From Pontiellaceae bacterium B1224 (lineage in GTDB: Bacteria; Verrucomicrobiota; Kiritimatiellia; Kiritimatiellales; Pontiellaceae), in contig JAROBA010000022.1 of assembly GCA_029432815.1 (NCBI GenBank), positions 1 through 64,000 on the forward strand: DNA of 64,000 nt, in the 5' to 3' direction. The notes under the pieces were generated by a model, which saw only the letters and a program-made list of their open reading frames with translations, was not told the DNA's origin and did not search any database. Shown piece after piece: positions 51,400 through 60,039 of this stretch. Made by a program: the position numbers and the translations under genes. How positions within the stretch are numbered: the first letter of the stretch is position 1; the number at the start of each line of letters is the position of its first letter.

Positions 51400-52386
51400 A
51401 TGAAGAAAACTATGGTATCAATGATTAAACCGGCCGCAATGGCTCTCGCACTTATGACCGGCGTTTCAATGACCACGGCGGAACCGCTAAAGATTGCCTA
51501 CAGCGATTGGCCGGGCTGGGTGGCCTGGGATATTGCCCAGGAAAAAGGATTTTTTGAAAAGCAGGGCGTGGAAGTTGAACTGCTCTGGTTTGAATATGTG
51601 GCTTCCATGGATGCGTTTGCGGCAGGAAAAGCCGATGCGGTCTGCGTGGCCAACGGCGACTCCATGGTGCTGAATGCCACGGGAGCCCGCAATGTCATGA
51701 TTCTGGTGAATGACTATTCCAACGGAAATGACAAGATTGTTGCCAAGTCCGGCATTACAGATGTGAAAGGGCTGAAGGGTAAGAAGATCGGCGTAGAAAT
51801 CGGATTCCTCAGTCATGAGTTGCTGATGAAGGCGCTGCAGGATAACGGCATGACCGAGAAGGATGTCGAGCTGATCAATATGCCGACCCATCAGGCGGCG
51901 CAGGTGCTCGCATCCGGCGATGTTGATGCCATCGTGGCCTGGCAACCGCATTCCGGCATGGCTCTCAAAGCATCTGAAGGTTCCACGGCGGTTTATACCA
52001 CGGCCGATGCACCCGGTATTATTTACGACACGCTCGCCGTGGCGCCGGGCAGTCTGCTGAAGCGAAAAGACGACTGGCAGAAAGTGGCTGCCGCCTGGTA
52101 CGACGTGATTGACTACATGAGCGATCCGGCCAATGAAGAGGAAATGCTGAAAATCCTGTCGGCCCGGGTCGGCCTGAGCCCCGCGGAATACCAGCCGTTC
52201 CTTTCCGGGACCAGAATGCTGAGTAAAGATGAAGTGCTCACAGTGCTGGAAATGGGCGAAGGGTTCGACACGCTCTACGGTTCCTGCACGGTGGTAAACG
52301 ACTTCTTTGTGGCCAACAAAGTGTATGAAGAGCCGGTCAAGGTGAAGCGCTGTATCGATCCTTCTTTCACGAAGAATATCAAATAA
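51400..52386 (+). CDS. ABC transporter substrate-binding protein of the urea-carboxylase region
   Basis: 328-aa periplasmic protein with a signal peptide (KTMVSMIKPAAMALALMTGVSMTTA). It has the NMT1/SsuA-like fold (LKIAYSDWPGWVAWDIAQEKGFFEKQGVEVELLWF; DVDAIVAWQPHSGMAL). This matches the binding protein that accompanies urea carboxylase genes. In characterised relatives the imported compound is urea or guanidine. It is the first gene of an eight-gene operon behind a sigma-54 promoter. Confidence 0.88.
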   Translation: MKKTMVSMIKPAAMALALMTGVSMTTAEPLKIAYSDWPGWVAWDIAQEKGFFEKQGVEVELLWFEYVASMDAFAAGKADAVCVANGDSMVLNATGARNVMILVNDYSNGNDKIVAKSGITDVKGLKGKKIGVEIGFLSHELLMKALQDNGMTEKDVELINMPTHQAAQVLASGDVDAIVAWQPHSGMALKASEGSTAVYTTADAPGIIYDTLAVAPGSLLKRKDDWQKVAAAWYDVIDYMSDPANEEEMLKILSARVGLSPAEYQPFLSGTRMLSKDEVLTVLEMGEGFDTLYGSCTVVNDFFVANKVYEEPVKVKRCIDPSFTKNIK

Positions 52387-52487
52387 TCTCTCCTCAAAAG
52401 GCCGGGTGGGGTGGAGACACTCCATCCGGCCTTGACCTTTTACGTTAAAAATTCTCGGGAGGAAATTCCGAGGAGCCGGGGTGCTTT

Positions 52488-53501
52488 ATGTCTATTAAAG
52501 AAGAAAAATGGTTCAGATTCGGAAAGGGGCTCTCGCAGAAGCGGGTGCGCGGTCTGACCGTTGCTTCCTTTATCCTTCCGCTGCTGATCTGGTCGGCCAT
52601 CAGCTATTTGCCACTCTGGCAGCCGGAGATGGAAGTTGTTGAAACCGGCGACACGTTCTATTTTGAAAAAGGTGACCGCGTTGATCGCGAAACCTTCCGG
52701 CTGGAAAATGAAAAGCTGACCGCGGACGGCGATGTTCCCATGGTTGGAAAACGGGTGAACCCGGTTTATTTCCCGGCACCGCACCAAGTGGCCAAGGCAC
52801 TCTACTCGGCCTTCGTCACCGAACCGCGCAGGGAGGGCGACCCGTGGTTTCATGAAAGCGTCGCCCACAGTGTGCGGGTGGTGTTCTGGGGCTTCATCAT
52901 TTCCTCCATCGTCGGGGTTCCGCTGGGCATCATGTGCGGGGTTTTCAGCTTCTTCTCGAAGCTGATCGAGCCGTTTGTGGAGTTCTTTCGCTATTTCCCG
53001 GCACCGGTTTTCGGAGCACTGGCCGTCGCCATTCTGGGCATCAACGATGCCCCGAAAGTGGCCATAATTTTTATCGGAACATTCTTTCAGCAGGTGCTGG
53101 TAATTGCCAACACGACGCGCACGGTCGACTTTGCGCTCGTCGAAGCAGCCCAGACGCTGGGCGCCAAACCGGGGCGGCTGCTCTTTAAAGTCGTGATTCC
53201 CGCCGTGCTGCCGAAGCTCTACATGGATATGCGTATTCTGCTGGGCTGGGCCTGGACCTACCTCATTGTGGCCGAGGTCGTCGGTACCAGTACCGGCATC
53301 AGCTGGTTCATCAACCAGCAGGCCAAATACCGCATGTTCGAAAATGTGTATGCCGCCATTCTCGTGCTCGGCTTCATCGGGCTCGGAACCGATATGATTC
53401 TCGGGGCCATCGGCCGTGAACTTTTTGCCTGGGAGGATGGAAAACGCTCGTTCTTCAGCCGGCTGATGAATAAAAACAAACCTACTCCGGCGGAGGCTTA
53501 G
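52488..53501 (+). CDS. ABC transporter permease
   Basis: 337-aa inner-membrane permease. A first helix ([17 protein letters not shown]) is followed by an unusual periplasmic insert of about 70 residues (residues 45-115). The BPD_transp_1 domain follows with several helices and the coupling loop [30 protein letters not shown]. It pairs with the binding protein before it and the ATPase after it. The gap to the next gene is two bases. Confidence 0.9.
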   Translation: MSIKEEKWFRFGKGLSQKRVRGLTVASFILPLLIWSAISYLPLWQPEMEVVETGDTFYFEKGDRVDRETFRLENEKLTADGDVPMVGKRVNPVYFPAPHQVAKALYSAFVTEPRREGDPWFHESVAHSVRVVFWGFIISSIVGVPLGIMCGVFSFFSKLIEPFVEFFRYFPAPVFGALAVAILGINDAPKVAIIFIGTFFQQVLVIANTTRTVDFALVEAAQTLGAKPGRLLFKVVIPAVLPKLYMDMRILLGWAWTYLIVAEVVGTSTGISWFINQQAKYRMFENVYAAILVLGFIGLGTDMILGAIGRELFAWEDGKRSFFSRLMNKNKPTPAEA

Positions 53502-53503
53502 TC

Positions 53504-54406
53504 ATGATGGATATTCCCAACAAACTGAACCTTCCGAGCTACAAAGAGCAGGCTCCCGAAGTCAAAGAGCGCCTCGACTTCATCAAAAGCCAGCCGGTCG
53601 TGCTGGAGATTGATAATCTGGTGAAAGAGTTCCCGACCGAAGAGGGCGTTCGCCGGATTCTGAACGACGTTTCCTTCAAAGTGCATAAGCGCGAATTCAT
53701 GTCGATCATCGGGCCGTCGGGCTGCGGGAAGTCCACGCTGATCCGCATGCTGGCCTGTCTCGAAGATATCACCGATGGTCTGATTCTGCTCGATACCTAT
53801 CCGGTCACCGAGCCCGGCGCGGACCGTGGTATGGTTTTTCAGAAATATACGCTGTTCCCGTGGCTGACTGTGAAAAAGAACGTGATGTTCGGTCTCGAGG
53901 TCGCCAACAAAAGTAAGTTCGATGCTGATCGCGAGGCCCTGCAGTGGCTGGATATTGTCGGGCTGGAAGAATATGCCGATCTCTATCCGGCCCAGCTCTC
54001 CGGCGGCATGCAGCAGCGCGTTGCCATTGCCCGCGCGCTCGCCAACAAACCGAAGGTGCTGCTGATGGACGAGCCGTTCGGGGCGCTGGATGCCCAGACG
54101 CGCGCCAAAATGCAGGCCTATCTGCTGCAAATCCGCCGAAAAATCGATATCACCATTATCTTCATCACCCACGATCTGGATGAAGCCGTTTATCTCTCCG
54201 ACCGCGTGCTCGTGCTAAAGGCCAATCCGGGCGAGGTGCAGGAGCTGGTGGAAGTCCCGGTTTCCCGGCCGCGCGGCCCCGAACAGTTCCTGTCGCCTGA
54301 ATTTCTGACGACTAAAATTCATCTCGAAGAACTGATCCATCCGTCCGTTGAAGAATCGAAAGACGACTTCAAAGTGGTGAAAATGGTCGCGGTGGAAGCG
54401 GAGTAG
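53504..54406 (+). CDS. ABC transporter ATP-binding protein (nitrate/taurine family type)
   Basis: 300 aa. Walker [11 protein letters not shown]-loop [10 protein letters not shown], signature [15 protein letters not shown], Walker [13 protein letters not shown] and His switch [11 protein letters not shown] are complete. About 45 extra residues precede the ABC domain. Translation begins at one of two consecutive ATGs (53504 or 53507). It energises the importer of the operon. Confidence 0.94.
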   Translation: MMDIPNKLNLPSYKEQAPEVKERLDFIKSQPVVLEIDNLVKEFPTEEGVRRILNDVSFKVHKREFMSIIGPSGCGKSTLIRMLACLEDITDGLILLDTYPVTEPGADRGMVFQKYTLFPWLTVKKNVMFGLEVANKSKFDADREALQWLDIVGLEEYADLYPAQLSGGMQQRVAIARALANKPKVLLMDEPFGALDAQTRAKMQAYLLQIRRKIDITIIFITHDLDEAVYLSDRVLVLKANPGEVQELVEVPVSRPRGPEQFLSPEFLTTKIHLEELIHPSVEESKDDFKVVKMVAVEAE

Positions 54407-54413
54407 CGGGGCG

Positions 54414-54869
54414 ATGAGGATACCGAAAGTAAAACAGAACTATAAGCGCTTCAGCGTCACTATGCCGGCCGAGCTCTATGAAGAACTGGAACAGATGGGG
54501 CAGGACCGCGGGATGGACAACCGCTCCATGATGATTGCGGATCTGGTGAAACGCGAGCTCCTGAATTATAAGCAGCAGGATCGCAAACGCGTCATGGCCG
54601 GAACGCTCACGCTTTCCTATGATGCGGCGGCGGGCGACAGTGCCAACAAGCTGATTGCGCTGCGCCGCGCCTATCTGGCCGAAGTCATTTCCACCTTTCA
54701 GGTAATGCTTGAAGATGGCAGGAATCTTGAAATCTGGCTGGTGCAGGGCGAGGTGGAAAAACTCTACACGTTGCTGTCGAAAGCTCTCAAGTGCGGTAAG
54801 AGAACGATGGGGCAGATCACCTTTGCCGATGCCATTCTTCCACCGCTTCGCGCCAACCCGCAAATTTAA
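54414..54869 (+). CDS. NikR-like ribbon-helix-helix regulator lacking the nickel ligands
   Basis: 151 aa with the NikR layout. There is an N-terminal ribbon-helix-helix DNA-binding domain (QNYKRFSVTMPAELYEELEQMGQDRGMDNRSMMIADLVKREL) and a C-terminal ACT-like domain (AGTLTLSYDA ... LRRAYLAEVISTFQVMLEDGRNLEIWLVQGEVEKLYTLLSKAL, ending RTMGQITF). Aligned by eye to E. coli NikR, the Ni ligands His87, His89 and Cys95 are Gln, Met and Asn here, and the His76 region is LRRAYL. It therefore should not bind Ni at that site and may sense another ligand. It lies seven bases after the ATPase gene, so it most likely regulates this operon. Confidence 0.82.
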   Translation: MRIPKVKQNYKRFSVTMPAELYEELEQMGQDRGMDNRSMMIADLVKRELLNYKQQDRKRVMAGTLTLSYDAAAGDSANKLIALRRAYLAEVISTFQVMLEDGRNLEIWLVQGEVEKLYTLLSKALKCGKRTMGQITFADAILPPLRANPQI

Positions 54870-54885
54870 ACAAAGGATGCAGAAC

Positions 54886-55611
54886 ATGAATGAGATACCC
54901 ACAGATAAAATAAGTTACGAAACCGTGGTTTCCGGAGGTTGGAATTTTTCAAAGATCATTCGTCGCGGGCGAACCGTCCGCATCACCGACCTCGAAGGCG
55001 GCGCGAATGTCTCCGCCCTCTTTTACAACGCCGACAACTATACCGAGCGCTACAACATGGGCGACACGCTGAAAATTCAGCACATCTCCTCGCTCTTCAA
55101 AAATGCCTGTATCTATTCCGACATGGGCCGCGTGCTGATGAGTGTCGTTGATTCCACCTGCGATTGGCACGATGTCATCTGCGGCGTGACCTATCGCGAA
55201 GACATTCTTAAACGGTTCGGTGTGAAACCCTATCAGGAGTCGCACAACGATTTTTACCGGAACGGTTTTGATTCGCTCACCGTCGAGCTCGCCAAATACG
55301 GCATGACCAAACGCGACTTCACCAACGTAGTGAATTTTTTCTCGAAGACACTCATCGATGATGCCGGCGACATGACCTTTGTGGAAAACTATTCCCCCGC
55401 CGGAGGCTATGTGGATCTGCGCGCGGAAATGGATACACTACTGGTGCTCGATACCGGGATGCATCCACTGAACCCGTCCGCTGAATATCTCAGGAAGCCC
55501 GTGAAAATCACGTTGTTCGAAAGCGATCCCGTTGCGGCCGACGATCCATGCCGTTTGATGTGCCCCGAAAACGAACGCGGCTTCACCAACTCCGAAACCT
55601 ACTATCTCTAG
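54886..55611 (+). CDS. Urea-carboxylase-associated protein 1 (DUF1989; carboxyguanidine deiminase subunit)
   Basis: About 241 aa of the DUF1989 family. Recognisable parts are GRTVRITDLEGGANVSALFYNADNYTERYNMGDTLKIQH, DWHDVICGVTYRED and DMTFVENYSPAGGYVDLRAEMDTLLVLDTGMHPL. Proteins of this kind in urea-carboxylase operons were shown to form carboxyguanidine deiminase (CgdAB), which turns carboxyguanidine into allophanate and ammonia. The start at 54886 has aaaggatg upstream. An earlier in-frame ATG lies inside the regulator gene. Confidence 0.88.
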   Translation: MNEIPTDKISYETVVSGGWNFSKIIRRGRTVRITDLEGGANVSALFYNADNYTERYNMGDTLKIQHISSLFKNACIYSDMGRVLMSVVDSTCDWHDVICGVTYREDILKRFGVKPYQESHNDFYRNGFDSLTVELAKYGMTKRDFTNVVNFFSKTLIDDAGDMTFVENYSPAGGYVDLRAEMDTLLVLDTGMHPLNPSAEYLRKPVKITLFESDPVAADDPCRLMCPENERGFTNSETYYL

Positions 55612-55622
55612 GAGATCCGATT

Positions 55623-56273
55623 ATGAGCGAATTGAAAGAAAGCACCCTTGTGGAAGCAAATGCCCGGCTGAGCGAAACCGTTCCGGCCGGCGAATACTGG
55701 ATGAAAGTGGTTAAAAAAGGCGAGACTCTACGCATCACCGATCTCGAAGGCAACCAGGCCGCCGATACCCTCTTCTTTAATGCGAACAACACCGATGAGC
55801 GCTACCACGCCAACAACACGCTGCGCGAACAGAACAATGTCTACATCAAACTGGGCACCGCCATCCGCTCCAACGAAAATAACGTGATGATGACCGTTAC
55901 GGCCGATACCTGCGGACGGCACGATACGCTTGGCAGCGCCTGCTCCTGCGAAAGCAACACCTCGCGCTATGCCCACGAAAAACGCTACATGCACAGCTGC
56001 CGCGATACCTTCCTGCAGGGGATCATCGACTGGGGGCTGGGCATGGATAAACGCGATCAGGTCTGCAACATCAACTTCTTCATGAATGTGCCCGTGAATC
56101 CCGAAGGCGGTTCCAACTTTGCCGATGGCATTTCGGGCGCCGGAAAATATGTCGAAATGGTCGCCGCAATGGATACGATTGTTTTTGTCTCCAACTGCCC
56201 GCAGCTCAACAATCCGTGTAACGCCTATAACCCGACGCCGGTCCAAATGACCATCTGGGAAGAGGGTCAATAA
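55623..56273 (+). CDS. Urea-carboxylase-associated protein 2 (DUF1989; carboxyguanidine deiminase subunit)
   Basis: About 216 aa, paralogous to the preceding gene (KGETLRITDLEGNQAADTLFFNANNTDERYHANNTLREQ; GAGKYVEMVAAMDTIVFVSNCPQLNNPCN). A Cys/His-rich central part (TADTCGRHDTLGSACSCESNT) could bind metal. It is the second subunit of the presumed CgdAB complex. The start has aggagatccgatt upstream. An inverted repeat lies in the gap before the carboxylase gene. Confidence 0.88.
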   Translation: MSELKESTLVEANARLSETVPAGEYWMKVVKKGETLRITDLEGNQAADTLFFNANNTDERYHANNTLREQNNVYIKLGTAIRSNENNVMMTVTADTCGRHDTLGSACSCESNTSRYAHEKRYMHSCRDTFLQGIIDWGLGMDKRDQVCNINFFMNVPVNPEGGSNFADGISGAGKYVEMVAAMDTIVFVSNCPQLNNPCNAYNPTPVQMTIWEEGQ

Positions 56274-56282
56274 AGACAGGAT

Positions 56283-56346
56283 CATTAAATGACAGGATTA
56301 TTTTCGGTCTGCAGGAAACATTATCCTGTCATTCCATAATCCTGTC
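56283..56346. repeat. Intergenic inverted repeat between UAAP2 and the carboxylase
   Basis: Words acaggat and gacaggattat on the left, and ataatcctgtc and attatcctgtcatt on the right, make overlapping inverted copies around ggtctgcaggaaac. It fills most of a 115-bp gap inside the operon. Confidence 0.7.
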
Positions 56347-56388
56347 CAGAGAACCCGCCGGTCGGGGAGATCTGAAAGGATATTTTTT

Positions 56389-59300
56389 ATGTTTAAAAAA
56401 GTACTGGTTGCCAACCGTGGTGAAATTGCCTGCCGAATTATTCGGTCCCTAAAGGAAATGGGGATCACTTCGGTCGCTGTTTATTCCGACGCCGATGCCG
56501 ATGCCGAACACGTGGCCATGGCCGATGAAGCCTTCAACATCGGACCGGAATTGGCGAAGGACAGCTATCTGAATACCGCCAGGATTCTGGAAGTGATGCA
56601 GGAAAACGGTGTGGAGGCGGTGCATCCGGGCTATGGGTTCCTCAGTGAAAATGTCGAGTTCAGTCGGGCCTGCGCGGAAATCGGCGTCGAATTTATCGGC
56701 CCCGAAGAAAAACATATTCTCGAATTCGGGCTCAAACACATGGCCCGCGACCTCGCCGAAGCCGCCGGCGTTCCGCTGGTGCCGGGAACCGGCCTGCTCA
56801 ACTGTGAAGATGAAGCCCTCGAGGCCGCGGGTCGTATCGGCTATCCGGTCATGCTCAAGAGCACCGCCGGGGGCGGGGGCATCGGCATGCGCATCTGCAA
56901 CAGTTCCGATGAACTCGAAGCGCACTACGAAACCATCAAGCGCCTCGGCAAAAACTACTTTAAAGACGAAGGCCTCTTCCTCGAAAAATACATCAAAACT
57001 TCGCGTCATATCGAAGTGCAGGTATTCGGTAACGGCAAGGGCGATGTGGTGGTGCTCGGCGAACGCGACTGCTCGGTGCAGCGCCGAAACCAGAAGGTCA
57101 TCGAAGAAACGCCCGCTCCGAATATTTCTCAAGAAACCCGCAGCGCGCTGCATGCCGCAGCCAAGGTGCTGACCGAAAAGGTGGCGTATCGCTCCGCCGG
57201 CACGGTGGAATTTATTTACGATACCGAGACGGAAGACTTCTATTTCCTCGAAGTAAACACCCGGCTGCAGGTGGAGCACGGAATTACCGAAGAAGTGTTC
57301 GGTGTCGATCTCGTGCGCTGGATGGTGGAGCTCGCCGCCGGCGAAGATCCAACCCCTGGAAACTTTGATCTTAAGCCGACCGGCTGCGCGATGGAGTTCC
57401 GAGTCTATGCCGAAGATCCGGGCAAGGAGTATCAGCCGTCGAGCGGTATCATAACCAAAGCGGAATTCCCCGATAATATCCGCTGTGACAAGTGGATCGA
57501 AACCGGAACCGAAGTTTCCGCATTTTATGATCCGTTGCTGGCGAAAGTTATCGTCAAAGGAGTTGATCGTTCCGAAACGATTGCCAAATCGATTGAAGCG
57601 CTGACAGCCACAAAACTTTACGGATTTGAAACCAACATTGAGCTGATGAAACAGGTGCTCGAGAACGACACTTTCCGGGCCGGCGACGTGTTTACCGGAC
57701 TGCTCAATACCTTTGCCTATACCGTGAACACGATTGAAGTGGTGATCCCCGGAACGCAGACCACCGTGCAGGATGTGCCGGGCCGCACCGGATTCTGGGG
57801 CGTCGGCGTTCCGCCGTCGGGACCGATGGATATGCTAAATTTCCGGATGGCCAATCGGCTGGTCGGAAATGTGGAAGAGGCCGCGGCATTGGAAATGACG
57901 ATGTCCGGCGGAAGCTATACATTCAATACCAATTCCACGGTGGCCGTAACCGGTGGCGATCTGACGGTGATGCTCAACGACAAAACGGTTCCGTTGTTTG
58001 AAGCCATTGAAGTGTGTGCCGGCGATACGCTGAGCATCAGCGCATTTTATAAAGGTCAGCGTGCTTATCTCGCTGTACGCGGCGGGCTGGATGTGCCGGA
58101 TTACATGGGCAGTAAATCCACCTTCATCCTCGGTAAGTTCGGCGGACACGCCGGCCGCGCACTCGTTGCCGGCGATGTGCTCCGGATCGGGCACGACGTT
58201 TCCAATGATTGGAACATGAAGCAGCTGCCGGAAGCCGAACGGCCCGAAGTTTCCAACCATTGGAAGATCGGTGTGATGTACGGCCCGCACGGCGCGCCGG
58301 ACTTTTTCACGTCGCAGGATATCGAAACCTTCCTCGAACATCAGTGGGAGGTGCACTTTAACTCATCCCGCACCGGCGTACGACTGATCGGTCCGAAACC
58401 GAAATGGGCGCGCACCGACGGCGGCGAGGCCGGCCTGCATCCGTCCAACATTCACGACAATGCCTATGCCATTGGTGCGGTCGACTTTACCGGAGACATG
58501 CCGGTCATCCTCGGGCCGGACGGCCCGAGCCTCGGCGGCTTCGTCTGCCCGGTCACGGTGGTGAGTTCCGAGCTTTGGAAAGTCGGGCAGCTGAAGCCGG
58601 GTGATACCATTCAGTTTATTCCGATGAAGCTGGAAGACGTTTTGAGCGGTGCGGAACCTGCGGCAGTTGATGTTGCTGAAACACCGGCGATTATTGCTTC
58701 GTGGAACACGGACGATGAATTTGAAAAGGTGGTCTGCCGCCAGGCGGGGGATCAATATCTGCTGCTGGAGTTCGGTCCGCTGCAGCTCGACCTGCGTTTG
58801 CGGTTCAAGGTGCATGCCTGGAATCTGAAGTTTGAAGCATTGAAACTGCCCGGCGTGATTGATCTGACGCCCGGCATCCGTTCGTTCCAGATTCATTTTG
58901 ATCCGACCGTGCTGCCCCGTACCCGGCTGCTGGAGCTGATCGACTCGCTGATCATTGAGCTGGGCGAAAATCCGCCGGAAGAGGTGGAGTCGCGTATCGT
59001 GTATCTGCCGCTCAGCTGGGACGATCCGCAGACGCGGCTGGCGATCGAAAAATATATGTCGGCCGTCCGCAAGGATGCGCCGTGGTGCCCCAGCAACATC
59101 GAATTTATCCGCCGCATCAACGGGCTCGATTCCATTCAGGACGTGCAGGATATTCTGTTTGATGCCAGCTACATTGTGATGGGACTCGGCGACGTCTACC
59201 TCGGCGCCCCGGTGGCCACGCCGGTCGATCCGCGGCATCGGTTGGTGACGACCAAATATAATCCGGCCCGCACATGGACGCCGGAAAATGCGGTCGGGAT

Positions 59301-59940
59301 CGGCGGTGCCTATATGTGTGTCTATGGCATGGAAGGGCCGGGGGGCTATCAGTTTGTCGGCCGCACCGTGCAGATGTGGAACCGCTATCACATCACCCGC
59401 GAATTTGAATCCGGCAAACCGTGGCTGCTGCAGCCCTTCGATCAGATCCGCTTCTATCCGGTCTCCGGCGACGAGCTGATGCAGATGCGCCGCGATTTTC
59501 CGAAGGGCCGTTTCTCGCTGAAGATTGAAAAAACGACCTTTAATATTAATGAGTACAATCAGTTTCTGGCCGACGAAGCCGAAGGTATTGACGCCTTTAA
59601 AACGAAGCAGCAGGAATCCTTTGCGGCGGAATATCAGCACTGGGTCGATAACGATCTGCTGACGTTTGAAGAGGCGTCTGTCGGCGCTTCAACGGAAGAA
59701 AACGAAATTGAAGAGGGTTCGGTTCCTGTCATGGCATCGGTGGCCGGAAGCGTTTGGCAGTTTAAGGTGGCGGTCGGGGATGCGGTGGCTGAAGGCGATG
59801 ATGCAGCCATTCTGGAAAGTATGAAAACCGAAATACCGATTGCGGTTCCATGTGCCGGGGAAATTGCGCAGGTGTTCTGTAAAGCCGGCGATACCGTCAA
59901 GCAGGGACAGGTCGTCTGTACCGTCCGACCAACCGAATAG
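56389..59940 (+). CDS. uca: Urea/guanidine carboxylase (biotin-dependent)
   Basis: 1183-aa ATP- and bicarbonate-dependent carboxylase with four parts. Biotin carboxylase is residues 1 to about 450 (KVLVANRGEIACRIIRSLKEMG, STAGGGGIGMR, FLEVNTRLQVEHGITE). A KipA/AHS2-like domain spans about 460-770 (QDVPGRTGFWGVGVPPSGPMD, LAVRGGLDVP). A KipI/AHS1-like domain spans about 780-1040. The C-terminal biotin carrier has ESMKTE, with the biotinylated Lys at 1146. It forms allophanate from urea, or carboxyguanidine from guanidine. The two DUF1989 genes before it point to guanidine. Two exact palindromes occur in the AHS2 part. Confidence 0.94.
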   Translation: MFKKVLVANRGEIACRIIRSLKEMGITSVAVYSDADADAEHVAMADEAFNIGPELAKDSYLNTARILEVMQENGVEAVHPGYGFLSENVEFSRACAEIGVEFIGPEEKHILEFGLKHMARDLAEAAGVPLVPGTGLLNCEDEALEAAGRIGYPVMLKSTAGGGGIGMRICNSSDELEAHYETIKRLGKNYFKDEGLFLEKYIKTSRHIEVQVFGNGKGDVVVLGERDCSVQRRNQKVIEETPAPNISQETRSALHAAAKVLTEKVAYRSAGTVEFIYDTETEDFYFLEVNTRLQVEHGITEEVFGVDLVRWMVELAAGEDPTPGNFDLKPTGCAMEFRVYAEDPGKEYQPSSGIITKAEFPDNIRCDKWIETGTEVSAFYDPLLAKVIVKGVDRSETIAKSIEALTATKLYGFETNIELMKQVLENDTFRAGDVFTGLLNTFAYTVNTIEVVIPGTQTTVQDVPGRTGFWGVGVPPSGPMDMLNFRMANRLVGNVEEAAALEMTMSGGSYTFNTNSTVAVTGGDLTVMLNDKTVPLFEAIEVCAGDTLSISAFYKGQRAYLAVRGGLDVPDYMGSKSTFILGKFGGHAGRALVAGDVLRIGHDVSNDWNMKQLPEAERPEVSNHWKIGVMYGPHGAPDFFTSQDIETFLEHQWEVHFNSSRTGVRLIGPKPKWARTDGGEAGLHPSNIHDNAYAIGAVDFTGDMPVILGPDGPSLGGFVCPVTVVSSELWKVGQLKPGDTIQFIPMKLEDVLSGAEPAAVDVAETPAIIASWNTDDEFEKVVCRQAGDQYLLLEFGPLQLDLRLRFKVHAWNLKFEALKLPGVIDLTPGIRSFQIHFDPTVLPRTRLLELIDSLIIELGENPPEEVESRIVYLPLSWDDPQTRLAIEKYMSAVRKDAPWCPSNIEFIRRINGLDSIQDVQDILFDASYIVMGLGDVYLGAPVATPVDPRHRLVTTKYNPARTWTPENAVGIGGAYMCVYGMEGPGGYQFVGRTVQMWNRYHITREFESGKPWLLQPFDQIRFYPVSGDELMQMRRDFPKGRFSLKIEKTTFNINEYNQFLADEAEGIDAFKTKQQESFAAEYQHWVDNDLLTFEEASVGASTEENEIEEGSVPVMASVAGSVWQFKVAVGDAVAEGDDAAILESMKTEIPIAVPCAGEIAQVFCKAGDTVKQGQVVCTVRPTE

Positions 59941-59945
59941 AAATT

Positions 59946-60020
59946 TAAACACTGAGACACAAAGGACTCAAAGAGGGCTTGATCAGTAAAGCTTAGTGGC
60001 TTTCGTACCTTTGGGGTTAA
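59946..60020. repeat. Intergenic inverted repeat between uca and atzF
   Basis: aacactgagacacaaaggactcaaag and agtggctttcgtacctttggggtt are imperfect inverted relatives, of the same kind as 35806-35873. Confidence 0.55.
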
Positions 60021-60039
60021 AAAAAATAGAGAACTGGAC

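Noticed and set aside
54709-54885. Longer N-terminus for the first DUF1989 protein
   Set aside because: The extension lies wholly in the regulator gene. The ATG at 54886 has its own ribosome site and matches the family start.
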